64,000 bases of DNA from Ascarosepion bandense (GCA_037127315.1 JBBBDQ010000420.1:431001-495000); one strand, 5' to 3'; counted from the first letter of the stretch, positions 32,448 to 43,923 are shown. Numbers and translations: made by a program. Notes: generated by a model from the letters alone, not told the origin.

Positions 32448-33099
32448 GAAAAGAAAGTTTTTGTCAACTCCAGTCCAGAAATAGAAATGTTTCGGTTGAG
32501 GTGTGGATCAATTTGACCCCCACTACAGAATCAATACATGAAACATCTTTGAGAATGCAACCATTCAACTTGATTGTTGAGAATTCTAGTTCATTCCGGT
32601 GCTGATATGTTTCTTGTTTGTTTTTTTTATTTTTTTTTAATACAGGTTCCCCTCCTCTCCCTGTAACTTTATGAGATATTTTTTTTATTTTTGTCTACCT
32701 TCAGTAGACAACAGAGGTTGTCAACAGGTAAAGATGGCGATATAAAATCTACTAGTTAACCAGTTTTTTTCCGAATGAAGCTGCCGATCAAGAGCAGAAG
32801 AGTAAATGTAACGCCGCTCAAACCAAGTCTCCTCCGTCTGCCAGCCATTCTCCTGTAGCTGCTACATATAAAAATCATTGCCGGAGGATTTGCAACATTC
32901 TGAAAAATACTCGTAAATCTTTCTACCCGAAGCGAAGAAAATAATAATAATAATAAGGATAAGTCCAACCTTTATAATATAAATAATAATAGCGTTCTGT
33001 CTGACCTTAATCACCCTTTCGCATGAACTAAACCATAAATATAATATATATAATATATATATATATAAACCATATATAATATAAATGAACTATAACCAT
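32448..33099. other. no recognisable gene
   Basis: T-rich runs, a short (TAA)n at 32942-32957 and TA runs near 33040-33066. The 3' part leads into an R4/Dong-like relic. Confidence 0.45.
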
Positions 33100-33463
33100 A
33101 AATACAAAGCAAAAAATAAAATGTTTAATCACCTATTCAACATGGATGATATCAAAATTTTTGCAAAATCGATAATGAGTTGAAGGATAAAAATGTAAAA
33201 TGTTTCGATGATAACATTGATATGGAATTCGGACAAGATCAATGCAAAAGTAACGTTTAAGAAATGGAGAATTACAGAAACACACTCGATAGATCTAGAA
33301 TTTTGTCACAAAGATTAGGGAACTGGAAAAAGAAGCTTATGAATACCACAGAGTCAGCGAAGAAAATGGATTCAGCATAGCCAAATGAAAGCGAAAATAA
33401 GAAAAGAGTATTGATATCATCAGACCAGAAAAAGGTCCCAACTGTAAATCACACATATACCAT

Positions 33464-33518
<55 letters not shown>

Positions 33519-34080
33519 GCTACAATTAATGACAGCAGCAGCAGCAGCAGCAGCAGCCAGGAATGACCATTTCTTGAAAGGCACGTACTCACTCGGACAG
33601 ACACACGCTCCTCTGCCATTCTGAAGATGAGATTTTGATATCGAAACATTAATGTATAATAAATAGGTAATACCCCAAAACTTCTTTACTTTCCTTTATT
33701 TTACTAAACGTATTGTGACAGCTTTCAAGACCTAACCATATAAGAAAGGAATACTACAAGTGTGTGGGTCTGGTGTCCAGTATCGAGTTAGATTCACAAA
33801 ACAGAATGTCTGCCATAAACACATTGTCTACCCTTGTGGTGCAATACACTTTCAACATCCCTAATTGGACCATAGCTGACATTGAGCGAATGGCAGTCAA
33901 AACAAGAATGCTTCTCACTTGCCCATCCCAAGGCTGATTTTGATCAGCTGTATGAGTCCAGGTCTGAAGGAAGCAGTGGAAGTAGTTTTACTAGAATTAT
34001 CTTACAAAACCACAACTGTCGGTCTTCAAAGATAAGTGAAAACTTCAGAAGACTGAATGATGAACTGTGTCAAAAAACAT
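33100..34080 (+). pseudogene. R4/Dong-like LINE relic
   Basis: Recognised by comparison with 44141-45884: NHLFNMDDIKIFAKS (FYMDDLKLYAKN there), then after an insertion RKEYYKCVGLVSS, LDSQNRMSAINTLSTLVVQY, TFNIPNWTIADIERMAVKTR and KADFDQLYESRSEG. It is interrupted by (CA)n and (GCA)n at 33471-33557 and by unrelated sequence to about 33735, and carries frameshifts. Confidence 0.75.
33471..33557. repeat. (CA)n and (GCA)n microsatellites
   Basis: CA tract at 33471-33516 and GCA triplets at 33536-33557, inside an R4/Dong-like relic. Confidence 0.95.
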
Positions 34081-34206
34081 AAAAAAAAAATTTATGTAAT
34101 GATAAAAGAAAGTAAGAAATTGAAAAAAGAATTTCAATTTGGTTAAGAAGTGAAAATAATCACGAATGGCACTTAACTGACTGATCTGGCCAAAAGACTT
34201 GAATAG

Positions 34207-34358
34207 CATAATAGATTGGGTTCTGTAGCCTTGGTTGGCAACTAGTCTACCACAGAAAAAAATCAACCGACTGCGAGCAAATCTGCCTCGTCAGTTACGG
34301 ACCAAACGAGACATGATCTCCCAAGCGTGTATCACGTATGGCACTTAACTGATTGATC
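34207..34358 (+). mobile_element. SINE-1, 3' part
   Basis: From ATAGATTGGGTTCTGTAGCC to GGCACTTAACTGATTGATC. The hairpin is damaged. A second SINE-1 end, GGCACTTAACTGACTGATC, lies at 34168-34186 just upstream. Confidence 0.8.
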
Positions 34359-34378
34359 TGGATTAACAACACACTTTC

Positions 34379-34585
34379 TCATCAATTTACAGTTGAATTG
34401 GCTAGGTATAACCATAGGTAATATTCTAACAATTTTTTTTCTCATTTATCGATTTTGGAAACTCCTTTCCGGATCCATGCCTTCCATTTAACGCTGATCT
34501 TCAGTAGTTTAAGTGCAATGTTAATCGTTGTCTGTTGTCATCCTGATTACTCTTCTGTTGTTCTCGTTCCTTAATAATGTTTTCT
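34379..34585 (+). pseudogene. diverged LINE C-terminal fragment
   Basis: Paralogue of 18888-19130 in opposite orientation (ACAGTTGAATTGGCTAG; TTTAAGTGCAATGTTAATCG). The C-terminal block is still visible as RFWKLLSGSMPSI-like. Confidence 0.55.
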
Positions 34586-34629
34586 GTTTTTTTAGTTATT
34601 TCATATCCAGTAAGCCTCCAAGGACACAA

Positions 34630-34915
34630 AACTCAGTACATAAAAGCGTTGGTTAGATCCAGTGACTTGACCCAGATCACTATCTGGCTACAGCGGTGAT
34701 GAACACAGTGAGTTCAGTTAAAGGGAGATAACCGAGACATCCAGAAGTGGCATGGCTCATCGAACGAGAACAATATACCCCAGTGATCAAATTAATGGGT
34801 TCGGTTCGAAATTCTAATCATCTCAGGACGGTCGGAGAGAACAACGACCGAAACCTCGTGAATATGTCAATAAAGATGAGGACAACAATTTGAGCAATGT
34901 GAATTAAGTAAACTC
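34630..34915 (+). mobile_element. SINE-3 (family H)
   Basis: Head with GCGTTGGTTAGATCCAGTGAC, then AGTTAAAGGGAGATAACC, CCAGAAGTGGCATGGCTCATC, GGGTTCGGTTCGAAATTCTA and CGACCGAAACCTCGTGAATA. Same order as 26443-26735. A GGTCG/CGACC stem precedes GAAA at 34832-34855. Confidence 0.75.
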
Positions 34916-35062
34916 TATCTCATCTCAAAATTATAGACAAATCCTTGTGTCTTAGTGACTTTACTATCCTACCGGTGAATTTAATTTAGAAAAAATTAAT
35001 ATAATATTTCCCCACGCATAATACGTCTTCATACATAATACGTACACCTAACGTTGTGTAGG

Positions 35063-35371
35063 ATGTGCGTTGTGGTGCAGTGCATATCGGCTCGGAATGA
35101 GAAATCGGGGAGCCGAGTTCGAATTCCAGCCGAATTCATTGCATTCACTTTCGCGCAAATATCCTTAGGAAAGGTATTAATCCGTCTATTCCTTCCAGTT
35201 ATGGGTTAAATAACAGGACAGATTGGGTTCTATAGCCTTGGCCTGCAACCAGTCTACCACAGAAAGCAATGACAACCTACTGCGGGATAATCTTCTGCCC
35301 AGTCAGTCATGTCTCTTTCGAGACATGATCGCCCAAGCGTGTTTCACGTATGGCACTTAAATGACTGACTG
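35063..35371 (+). mobile_element. SINE-1, full length, 9-bp TSD
   Basis: Complete sense copy: ATGTGCGTTGTGGTGCAGTG head, GAGTTCGAATTCC box B, GGGTTCTATAGCCTTGG body, hairpin, and GGCACTTAAATGACTGACTG end. AACGTTGTG at 35050-35058 and 35372-35380 is the target-site duplication. The tRNA-derived head implies Pol III transcription; mobilisation would need a LINE partner. Confidence 0.95.
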
Positions 35372-35381
35372 AACGTTGTGC

Positions 35382-36492
35382 CAAAAATGTGAGAAACTGC
35401 TTATACTCACGCATGATGTGTACTCCTTGTTTAGCAATCAAACCCTATTAATTGTACCTCTACAATTTTGTTACAAGCAGCGTTTCCTTATCTCATTCAA
35501 GCTATAATTTTGTTATCAAAATTTTCGATCCTTACGGTTCTAAAAGGAAACAAGAATACCTATATAGTGCCTACTGCAAACATTTGCATAATGTGCAAAC
35601 ATATAATAATATTATTCCAAAATTGTTTTATGATAATTCTTATTATATATTCCATATGTAAGTATTGTTAGTTACATATGATTGTGTTTGACATCCTTAC
35701 GACGTCGCAATTGCCAACGTCAAATTGCCGTGTGTTTGTGGTGTGTAGCCATTTTGCAATTCAAATTGGCCTATCAAACGGTAATTTTTAAAGATTTTTT
35801 TTAAGCTGTGTATAAAACACACTGCTAATTTTTCTTTTTTCTTTCATTTATTTTATTTTATTTATTTATTTATTTATTTTTAAAAGATGCGGTTTATAAG
35901 TGTAAGTGCTTAAGAGCAAGTACTTAAGAAAAATGTTCTCTTTTTCATCTTGGGTCTCAGGTGAAAAAAGAACTTGCAAAACGTTATTTATCGAACAGAA
36001 AAGAACTCAGAACTAAAAATTATTATTATTAGCAGAAATAATTGTATTTCAACAAACGGCTGTTTGCTTTAGTGATTAATTAATGAAGTGAAAATGTTGG
36101 AATGAATTCCAAGTGAAACAAATCTGTTTAAAATTGTCCAAGAAATGGAAACCAGGAAAACGAAAAACGGCGCACAAACCCTGAGATTAATCCGATGCCT
36201 ATCGTCTTTCTAACCGATTCATTTTATTTACTGCCTTTTCAGTTTGACGTCCGATTATCCTTGACATCAAACAACGTAAATTATCCTAACAGATACGAGC
36301 CACCCGATTCCACATAGACGGTTATCAGTTCCGGAATAAACGCATTTCTTTCTTTCTTTCCTGTTCTGGAGAATTAATTTTACGGCATATGAAAGAACAA
36401 ACTTATAGGGTTTCATTAAAAGGAGTTTATTAGTTGAAGCATTCGACAAAATATGCAAAATATGAAAACCTGACTTTTTCTTTTTATAATTG
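35382..36492. other. no recognisable gene
   Basis: Over 1 kb with no known repeat. Overlapping frames at 35452-35671 have no domain. Includes TTTATTTATTTATTTATTT at about 35858. Confidence 0.45.
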
Positions 36493-36775
36493 TTTCATCC
36501 CAAGTAAGTTAGTACTGCCACTGGTGAGCAAGGGGTTACATGAGAGAAGAAAAGAACAAGGTACAGGGGGTGTCGGAGAAAAGATAAGAGTAAGATGAGA
36601 ATCAGGGAGATAAAAGAATGCAGTTGACGTTGCACTTAAACTCTTGGAGATTGTAGCTATGACGGAAGCAAGTATAAGGAAAGGAGTTCCACAGGAGGGA
36701 AGTGCAGAAAACAAAATGATGAGCAAAAGTGGTGGTTACTTCCGATTGTTTTGACTGTAAAAATGTGGGAACCAG
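36493..36775 (-). mobile_element. CR1/L2-like LINE 3' end
   Basis: Antisense tail (CATCCCAAGTAAGTTAGTAC, CAAGGGGTTACATGAG) followed by ORF end; minus strand shows LLWNSFPYTCFRHSYNLQEF KCNVN. Confidence 0.85.
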
Positions 36776-36788
36776 TTGCCAGTTAGTC

Positions 36789-36838
36789 GGATCGAAAGAG
36801 ACATGATCGCCCAAGCGTGTATCACGTATGGCACTTAA
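36789..36838 (+). mobile_element. SINE-1, 3' terminus
   Basis: Only GAAAGAGACATGATCGCCC and GTATCACGTATGGCACTTAA remain. Confidence 0.75.
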
Positions 36839-36904
36839 TTAAATGACATTATTAAATTCCCATAACAGAAAATAATGTCAGTAGTGAAAATTCATTTTTT
36901 TAAA

Positions 36905-37430
36905 AAGTTTTTATAATCATTTTATACCAAGTACTGCTACTGGTGGTCAAGGGGTTATATGAGAGAAGAGCGAGAAGAGAGTGGAACAAGATACAGGTTA
37001 TACTGAAGAAGGGGGTAAGAGAAAGATTGGAATAATTGTGTGCAGGGCGTTAGGTGAGACGAGAGTGAAAAAAAAAACAAGGTACAGAGGTTTCGGGGGA
37101 AATATAAGACAAAGACGGGAATCAGAGAGATAAAAGATGACAATAGACATTGCACTTAAACCTTTGAAGATTGTGGCTATCAGGGAATCCAGTATACGTA
37201 ACGGAGTTCCACAGACGGGAAATGCGGAAAAGCCACAGTGGAGTAGAAGTAGCGGTGGCATTTGACTATTTATATTTTTTATAACCTGTTCACCCCCAAG
37301 CAAGTCAGTACTGCCATTGCTGCGCATGGGGGTTACATAAGTGGAAAGTGAAAAAAAAAGGGGGACAAGTCAGAGGAGGAATCGGAGAAAGGATAAGAGA
37401 AATATGGAAATAAAGGAGATAAAAATCTTT
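36905..37430 (-). mobile_element. CR1/L2-like LINE 3' ends, two copies
   Basis: One copy 36905-37262 (ORF end visible on the minus strand: GTPLRILDSLIATIFKGLSA in a shifted frame) and a second tail at 37278-37430 (CACCCCCAAGCAAGTCAGTAC, GCATGGGGGTTACATAAG). Confidence 0.8.
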
Positions 37431-37463
37431 GAAATTAATGACTGTTGCATAATTATTAAAACT

Positions 37464-37815
37464 ACTAGCAGTATAGTCCGGCGTTGCTCGGGTGTAAAAC
37501 TAATCCATGATCCTGGAGCTCAGACTCTGGACGTTGGCACGAAAGACTAAAAATCAATAGTTGTTTCCAGTTAAAGCGAAACCGTAGACTGAAAGAAAAA
37601 TGAATGAATGTAAGTTGAATTTTGATTTCCTGGTATCAATATCAAATAAGTTTTTTTTCGTCGTAAACTGAATTTTGAAGGCTAAATAAGTTCTCTGAGT
37701 AAATGGTATCATGGCTGAAACTAAGAACTACAATTATACCTACTTAAATCCAAACCCGAAGTAAAAACTAAAATAAACGGGCTGAAAAAATACAGACTTA
37801 CACACGAACATCTTG

Positions 37816-37862
<47 letters not shown>

Positions 37863-38120
37863 CGATTTTCTGCACTATTGTAAGAACTGCAACCTTGAAA
37901 CTGAATATCGTTTCTTATGTCTTTGTCTATGAGTGTATCAAATTTGATTAAAATCGGACCATTACTTCTATAACCCGATTTTTTCGATTATCGATTTTCA
38001 ATATTTATCAGGGGTACCTCGACACAAAACCTAGCTAAGAACACTCGCAGACGCTTATAGTACAACTATGTAAATTTTCAAGAAAATCGGTTCAGCCTTT
38101 TCGGAGTCTATAGGTAGCGG

Positions 38121-38159
<39 letters not shown>

Positions 38160-38185
38160 TTTCCATTTATAAATAAGTTTAGATA
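37464..38185 (+). repeat. dispersed repeat family D, full copy
   Basis: Sense copy from ACTAGCAGTATAGTCCGGCG to AAATAAGTTTAGATA, with a (TA)n tract at 37818-37860 and a (CA)n tract at 38125-38157. It matches 27042-27758 end to end. Confidence 0.87.
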
Positions 38186-38205
38186 CATCTAAAATCCAAA
38201 GAAAT

Positions 38206-38650
38206 ATGAGTCTTGTAATAGATCCTAGCCTGGCATCTCGATTTCACACACTTTCTTACCTCCACGACGTGGTTTCACTCTGTCTTTTCTTTTCATTCTT
38301 TGGTGATCAATCCTCCGTCATGCTTTATCGGCATAAACCTAAGCGTACCACTAGATTGGTAACTAAGTCTCTCCGTTTTATCATGAGATACAACGGTCAG
38401 TTCTATTCTAATAGTTTCTTTTTCTCACACTTCCCGCCTGTGGGACTCTCTTCCGTTTACTTGTTTCTCTTCCATCTGCAATTTTTCAAAAAATTAAATT
38501 CAACTCCAGTCGCTAGCGTCTGTCTTCCTGAATCACATTCTTTTATTTTTCCTTTATCCTCACAAAAATTTTTCTCATTCTCCTTCACACCCAGTAACCG
38601 CTTAGGTCTTAGTGACATTATCGTCTCGCTTGCGGTGAAATTATTATTTT
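38206..38650 (+). pseudogene. CR1/L2-like LINE C-terminal relic
   Basis: Open for 192 codons and recognisable: ASRFHTLSYLHDVVSLCLF (LQPLSHRRDVASLCLF at 7750), TTRLVTKSLRF, QFYSNSFFFSHFPPVGLSS. The frame drifts off the family after about residue 85. Confidence 0.75.
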
Positions 38651-39102
38651 TTAAATCCGTTATGATAACAAAACGCTGGCTTGCTTTGTTTTGCACTAAT
38701 AACGAATTATTTACTAATAGTGTAATCAGGTTGCTAATAATTACCCCCCGACAAGCGAATCTATCGTCAAGCACAAAAGATTAAACAAAAAAAAAAAACT
38801 ATTGCTGCTTATATTATTATATACGATTGCTTGTGTTTTAAATATGATAGTTCTGGGAATGACGATAAACTGCATCTGGCAACAAAACCTCTTATCGGAG
38901 GATTGGACGTCTAGGCGAGCATGGAAACATCTTTTAATTGCTACCTGTCATAACCTATTATAGTTCACAAACAGTGAGCCATCGAAACGAAAAGAAGACC
39001 CTATGAAAGTATAAAATACATTTTTCTAGTAAAAATGCCTGAAATACATTTAGCAACAATAAACATTTTTAAAGCAAAATGACCAACCATACCATTTTAT
39101 CT

Positions 39103-39171
39103 ATTCGTTTTGTTTCAATTAATTTGCACAAGAGATGCACCCTTGTGCAAATTAATTGAAACAAAACGAAT
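39103..39171. repeat. 30-bp perfect hairpin repeat
   Basis: Left arm 39103-39132 and right arm 39142-39171 are exact reverse complements with a 9-base loop. The arm contains TTTCAATTAATTTGCACAAG. A related sequence, TTGTTTCAATTTGCACAATGG, lies at 39635-39655, so the arm is probably the terminal inverted repeat of the Tc1-like element. Confidence 0.93.
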
Positions 39172-39174
39172 AAT

Positions 39175-39545
39175 ATCTTCCTAGGATCTTTCACACTTTC
39201 CCTGATGACATGTACATCTTCTCTTGGCGTTGTTTTTCTCTTCCCGGACGCATATTTCTTTACGCTTTGGACTAATGATTCCAGTTTGTTTCTTCGCCTT
39301 AATGACACGATTGACAGTTAAAAAGCAGACAGCAACAATATCTGCGATCTCTCTGTAAGGTTTGCCAATGTGTTCGTGCAGAGTTACAATATTTGCACAC
39401 TTCCTTGGAGTAACGTCCATCACAGACAATGGCAGTAGGAAATCTAATCGACAGGGATGGCGCAATGTTTTTCAAAGCGAAACAAATTTCATCACACAAA
39501 CCGAAAATAGATTCATATTTAGGCACACCACTGCAGATGACTTAA
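39175..39545 (-). pseudogene. Tc1-like transposase, N-terminal fragment
   Basis: The minus strand reads MDVTPRKCANIVTLHEHIGK, PYREIADIVAVCFLTVNRVI, KAKKQTGIISPKRKE: the helix-turn-helix DNA-binding half of Tc1-type transposases (PRKRAKIV... REIA... VNRIIK... form, from memory). The DDE catalytic half is missing; the left side ends at the hairpin at 39103-39171. Probably an internally deleted copy. Confidence 0.7.
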
Positions 39546-39769
39546 TCTGAGAATAAAAAAAAGAAATCGATTACACCTTGGTACTCCAGTTCGTCTAAAC
39601 TGACCGTATGGGGAAATAAATGATATTAAAGCAGTTGTTTCAATTTGCACAATGGTGTACAATTGCATTCAAATGATATTTGAAGCCGTAAAATTGTGTT
39701 CCAATTATTTAGATTTGGGCATTAAATAACCCATTGTAGTTGTTATGCCGCTAAACTAAATCAACCAAA

Positions 39770-40310
39770 GAAACAAAAACCTGACAAAATACACGATTTA
39801 AAAAATCGATCTCTTTACTGTAACTTAACAAGAACAGATCTTATAATGCTGTGCTTAAAACACAAAGAATTGTTGCACCTGTATCCATGATAATTTAGAA
39901 AACAGAGCAACACTAATGCTTGCATTGTGTAAACAGTTTTTACGATGTAATAAACATTTATGCCTATAGCTGTTGGGTGGGTGCAGATGAATGGATGGTG
40001 GGTGGGGTGTGTCAGAGTGAGAATGTTTGTCTACAGCTTTCAATTTCGCAAATGGTGAAAAAAACAAAAAACAAAACGATGGTTCCGTCAATTTGCTGCT
40101 GGCTATGTTACAGGTGTTGTGTGGCTAGTGATGGCAATCTTGCTGATAATGCTGATCGTGTTATATGATGAAAAGTATTGCTAATTGCAAGTGAAAAGAA
40201 AAGAAAATAGACTTGTATAAGAGATATTCACTCCTCTGCTCTTCGGAAGTGTAATTTAAAATCCTACCTGCTGCCACTTGCATATATCCCGATCATCTAT
40301 CTCAAAATGT
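39770..40310. other. no recognisable feature
   Basis: No repeat family or gene recognised. Confidence 0.4.
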
Positions 40311-40315
40311 ATCTC

Positions 40316-40835
40316 TGGTCCTGGGTACGACGGTAAACTTCATCCGGCAGCAAGGCCTCTGATTAAAAGGTTGTGAGAAGCATTGAAAAACCCTAATTTG
40401 TTGTTCCCAGGTTCATCCTGAACGGAGTGGTAGCACTAGTTAGGGTCCCAGCTATGGGCAACTAGTTAACCCCTAAACTGGGGTCAAAACACTATGAAAG
40501 TATAAAAATACACTTTTATAGAAATATACATATGAGAATAGACTTTATAGAAAAATATACATTTTGAAAGGAAAAATTATTACCATAACACATTAAAAAT
40601 TATTGCCATCATACAATTTTGAAGGAAAAAAATTATTACCAACAATACACTTTTCAATACAAAACTAGAAGATAACCTCAGTTTTCTAAAAAATAAAAAA
40701 TAAATACATTTTTCATAAAAATCTGATTAAATCAGCCTTCTCACTGTAACTGAACATTTAAAAAAATACCCACCTTTTGGTATTAAATAACCCACAGAGG
40801 TTGATATGCCGTTAAACAAAACTCAAAATCAAAAT
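40316..40835 (+). repeat. dispersed repeat family G
   Basis: From GGTCCTGGGTACGACGGTAA through TATGGGCAACTAGTTAACCC and CACTATGAAAGTATAAAAAT to GTTGATATGCCGTTAAAC, with an internal partial repeat of the TTGAAGGAAAAA segment. Confidence 0.83.
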
Positions 40836-40939
40836 GTATCTCGTTCTACTCCGTCTTTGTCTATGTATCTGTCAAAATGCAGCGTCAGATTTTATTATGC
40901 AAATCCTAGTCAAATTACCGTTAAAAACGTCATAACTCA

Positions 40940-41062
40940 TAGAACGTAAATGAAATAGAGTGATCAGTGCGAAATTTCAGTTACCTGATGAAGGCCTGAG
41001 AGTACAACAACCGAAACGTCATGAACAAAGATGAAGACATTAATCCGAACAATGTAAATAGT
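40940..41062 (+). mobile_element. SINE-3 (family H), 3' part
   Basis: CTGATGAAGGCCTGAGAG and CCGAAACGTCATGAAC (40984-41021), ending GAACAATGTAAATAGTAAAA. Confidence 0.65.
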
Positions 41063-41069
41063 AAAAATA

Positions 41070-41070
41070 A

Positions 41071-41107
<37 letters not shown>
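41070..41107. repeat. (TA)n microsatellite
   Basis: TA tract abutting a family C copy. Confidence 0.93.
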
Positions 41108-41109
<2 letters not shown>

Positions 41110-41490
41110 TAAACATATACTGTTAAATATAAGAGACAATGACTGTCTATTATGTTAAATCATGAGCCGTTCTAAACGTCGTATTTTGACTTTAATTTCA
41201 GTTTAAAATAAAGACAAAAATTCTTCAACATTTGGATAATTTTTTATTAATTTGGTTCTGAGCGTTCGGCTCACATGAGCCATCTTCAGAGAGGTTATTA
41301 AGACGGTAATACAATAACATCCACCATCAGCGACGATTTTATTTTGGGTTGACATAAAACTCCGCTAGGCAACGGCAATAGTTACCAAAAATAATACGAC
41401 GTTTAGAATAGCTCATGATTAAACATAATAGACATTCATTGTTTGTTATATTTAACAGTATATGTTTAGAAAATTATTTGCTGCCTCGAT
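41108..41490. repeat. family C with collapsed centre
   Basis: 41108-41395 matches the left arm of the 1845-2887 palindrome and 41396-41490 the end of the right arm, so the central palindrome is deleted. The hairpin module at 41263-41291 is altered to GAAC in place of GAAA. It ends CTGCCTCGATACACTATATA. Confidence 0.82.
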
Positions 41491-41491
41491 A

Positions 41492-41495
<4 letters not shown>

Positions 41496-41541
<46 letters not shown>

Positions 41542-41908
41542 TTCAGTGGGAAAAAAATTCCTTACAGAATGAAGAAATTTCTTGCGCCCCAAAAAAAAAA
41601 AAAAACTTAACGTACGAATATAAAAAAAAAAACCCGCAAACATAAACTCTCTGACCTGGTTTGTTAACACTTGACTTATTTATTTATACATGATACCTTG
41701 GCCATCAGAAAAGCAAACAGATCTCGATATGTGAAGTCACAAGTTTATTCGCCTGAAGAAAGTCAACTTTAGCCTCGAAACACGTGTAGCGTCACAAATA
41801 CCATTATGGACACTTAATGTATCTTACAAAAAGCAAATAATGTAAGTAAAAACAATAACAACAATACATCTACACTTTATCAAAACGTTCAAGGCTCCAG
41901 CTATTTTT

Positions 41909-41949
<41 letters not shown>

Positions 41950-42206
41950 AAGCACTTATTAAGGTTCGAACTTGTAATTTCCTCCGTGCACCTCGCTTAC
42001 TTTGTCTCAATGAGAAGTTAGCAATCATCAAGTTTAAGGACAAAGCTAATCTTTTAAATCAAAGAAATTAATTTATGGTTCGCTGAAAACATAGTTCATT
42101 GTTTACTGTACCATATGGATTGTAACATTAAGAATTTATGTATATTACTTTCACTGGTGTTAATTGTTATTTACCTTTATTTGATGAGTATTATTTTTCG
42201 TCAAAA
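41496..42206. other. (TA)n tracts and unassigned sequence
   Basis: TA tracts at 41496-41538 and 41916-41946. Between them CGCCTGAAGAAAGTCAACTT with CCTCGAAACACGTGTAG (41750-41787). No gene recognised. Confidence 0.5.
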
Positions 42207-42480
42207 GCAAAGTTTTATGTCAACACAAGATAAAATCGTCTCTGAGGGGGCATGTTTTATGTTAACGTCCTTGTAACCTCTCTGAAGATGGCTCATGTGA
42301 GCCGAAAGCTTAGAACCAACTTAATGAAAAATTATCCAAATGTTGGAGAATTTTTGTCTTTAGTTTCACCTGAAATTAAAGCCAAAATACGTTGTTTAGA
42401 ACAGCTCATGATTAAACATAATAGACATTGTCTCTCATATTTAACAGCATATGTTTAGAAAATTATCTGCTGCCTAGATA
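42207..42480 (+). repeat. family C, right arm
   Basis: Single arm with the module CTGAAGAT GGCTC ATGT GAGCC GAAA at 42283-42308 and end CTGCCTAGATACACTATATA next to (TA)n. Confidence 0.85.
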
Positions 42481-42483
42481 CAC

Positions 42484-42624
42484 TATATATATATATATAT
42501 ATATATATGAGTGAAAGATCAAATGCAGATCAAATAAGCATCGAAATCCGACAGGTAGTAAATTAAGATTAAGAAAATGAGACATGTTAGAGTGATATAC
42601 GTTATCCTTTTGTTCTTTATTTTA

Positions 42625-42695
<71 letters not shown>
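42484..42695. repeat. (TA)n, (CA)n microsatellites
   Basis: TA at 42484-42509, CA then TA at 42627-42695, leading into a GGTCGGCAGTCTTTC terminus. Confidence 0.9.
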
Positions 42696-42697
<2 letters not shown>

Positions 42698-43182
42698 GTC
42701 GGCAGTCTTTCTTTTAAACATGTTTCGTGAAAAACGACAAGCAAGAAAGATTTTATTAATTTTTCATTTAATTCTTCCAGTATTACATTTTTTTGCTAGT
42801 AATAATGTATGTAAAAATAGATGTTCCATAGTTATTGATATTCTAAGCTCTTTCAGCCACTTCACTGACCATTTTCAAAGATGTTATTTTCCTATGTTTC
42901 ATCTTCTTGTTTTGACTGTAACGTAATTTTTTGGTTTCATTTTTGAAAGGGAGAGTTCTTTTAAAGCTATCACGTGACACGCGTGACTAAGCATCGCGTG
43001 AGCGTCAATATATTTTTAAAAATCTTTCAAAACTCTGTTTAAAAACTCTTTCCACTGTTTAAAAATTTAAGGTTGATAGTAGAAGAAAATTAATTCCTGT
43101 ATAGTGCCTCTCTTATAGCGAAGTGTCTTTGATATTGTGCTTAAAATTGTATTTTCGTATTTTTGATCAACATTTACTTAAG

Positions 43183-43700
43183 AGTTCTTTTAATTATTAA
43201 GAATACACCTTTAAGGGCCGAATCTAGGTGCGTCGTCATTGTTGTTGCTCCTTTGTCACTAGAAGTTTCGAGTCTAAATAAACAACAGACTTCTTCGATA
43301 GGCGAGCCGACCGAATATGATCATTATTCGGCCCGCACCCAAACTAAAAATTTGCTACCACCTTTAGGACGTGCATTATATAAATTCCCCTTGAAAACAG
43401 CAACCAATCAAAACTTCACTTGGGCTATTCGATGTTATAGGTCGGGTATGTTCGGTTGTACTAAACTTCCTACATTCAAGACAGGGTATTTTTGGAGGAA
43501 GAGAAGAAAACAAACCAATAAATATATATATATACATTAATAAAACCTTTTATCATATTGTCTCGTGTTACGACTTACTTTTCTTTCTCTTCTTCCCATT
43601 TTAACTTCTTTATCATATCCTGTTTATTTGGTCTTTCATTTATATCTTTATTCTTATTTTCCTTAACTACACTTAACGAAATATTTACAATAGAATGATT
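43183..43700 (+). repeat. dispersed repeat family E, copy 1
   Basis: Paralogous in direct orientation to 47612-48100. Contains GAATACACCTTTAAG, CGAATCTAGGTGCGTCGTC, AACAACAGACTTCTTCGATA and AACCAATCAAAAC. An open frame at 43163-43540 is not conserved in copy 2 and looks incidental. Confidence 0.78.
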
Positions 43701-43718
43701 AAAATGACTTAGACTATT

Positions 43719-43790
43719 TACAAAAAAACAAAACTTCTAAAATAAAAGTATAATAACTCGTAATACAACTCTCTCCATGCGCGTGACAGG

Positions 43791-43848
<58 letters not shown>

Positions 43849-43920
43849 CCTATCACGCGCATGGAGAGAGTTTTATTACCAGTTATTATACTTTTATTTT
43901 AGAAGTTTTGTTTTTTTGTA
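43719..43920. repeat. 77-bp inverted repeat around (TA)n
   Basis: Arms 43719-43795 and 43844-43920 are near-perfect reverse complements (a few mismatches) with a 48-bp TA tract as the loop. The inner end TCCCTCC(T/G)(A/G)TCACG also borders TA at 1641. Confidence 0.92.
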
Positions 43921-43923
43921 TAA

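Larger units (their letters stand above)
38850..39765 (+). repeat. family G split by a Tc1-like element
   Basis: Family G 38850-39095 (CTGGGAATGACGATAAACTG; CACTATGAAAG-type CCCTATGAAAGTATAAAATA) and its end at 39690-39765 (GGGCATTAAATAACCCATTG, GTTATGCCGCTAAAC) flank the Tc1-like remnant. Confidence 0.75.

Noticed and set aside
36267..36458. Short frame with a possible membrane segment
   Set aside because: Only 63 codons, no signals and no homologue that I recognise.
43163..43540. 125-codon open frame over family E
   Set aside because: The paralogous copy at 47612 does not keep the frame, so there is no sign of coding selection.
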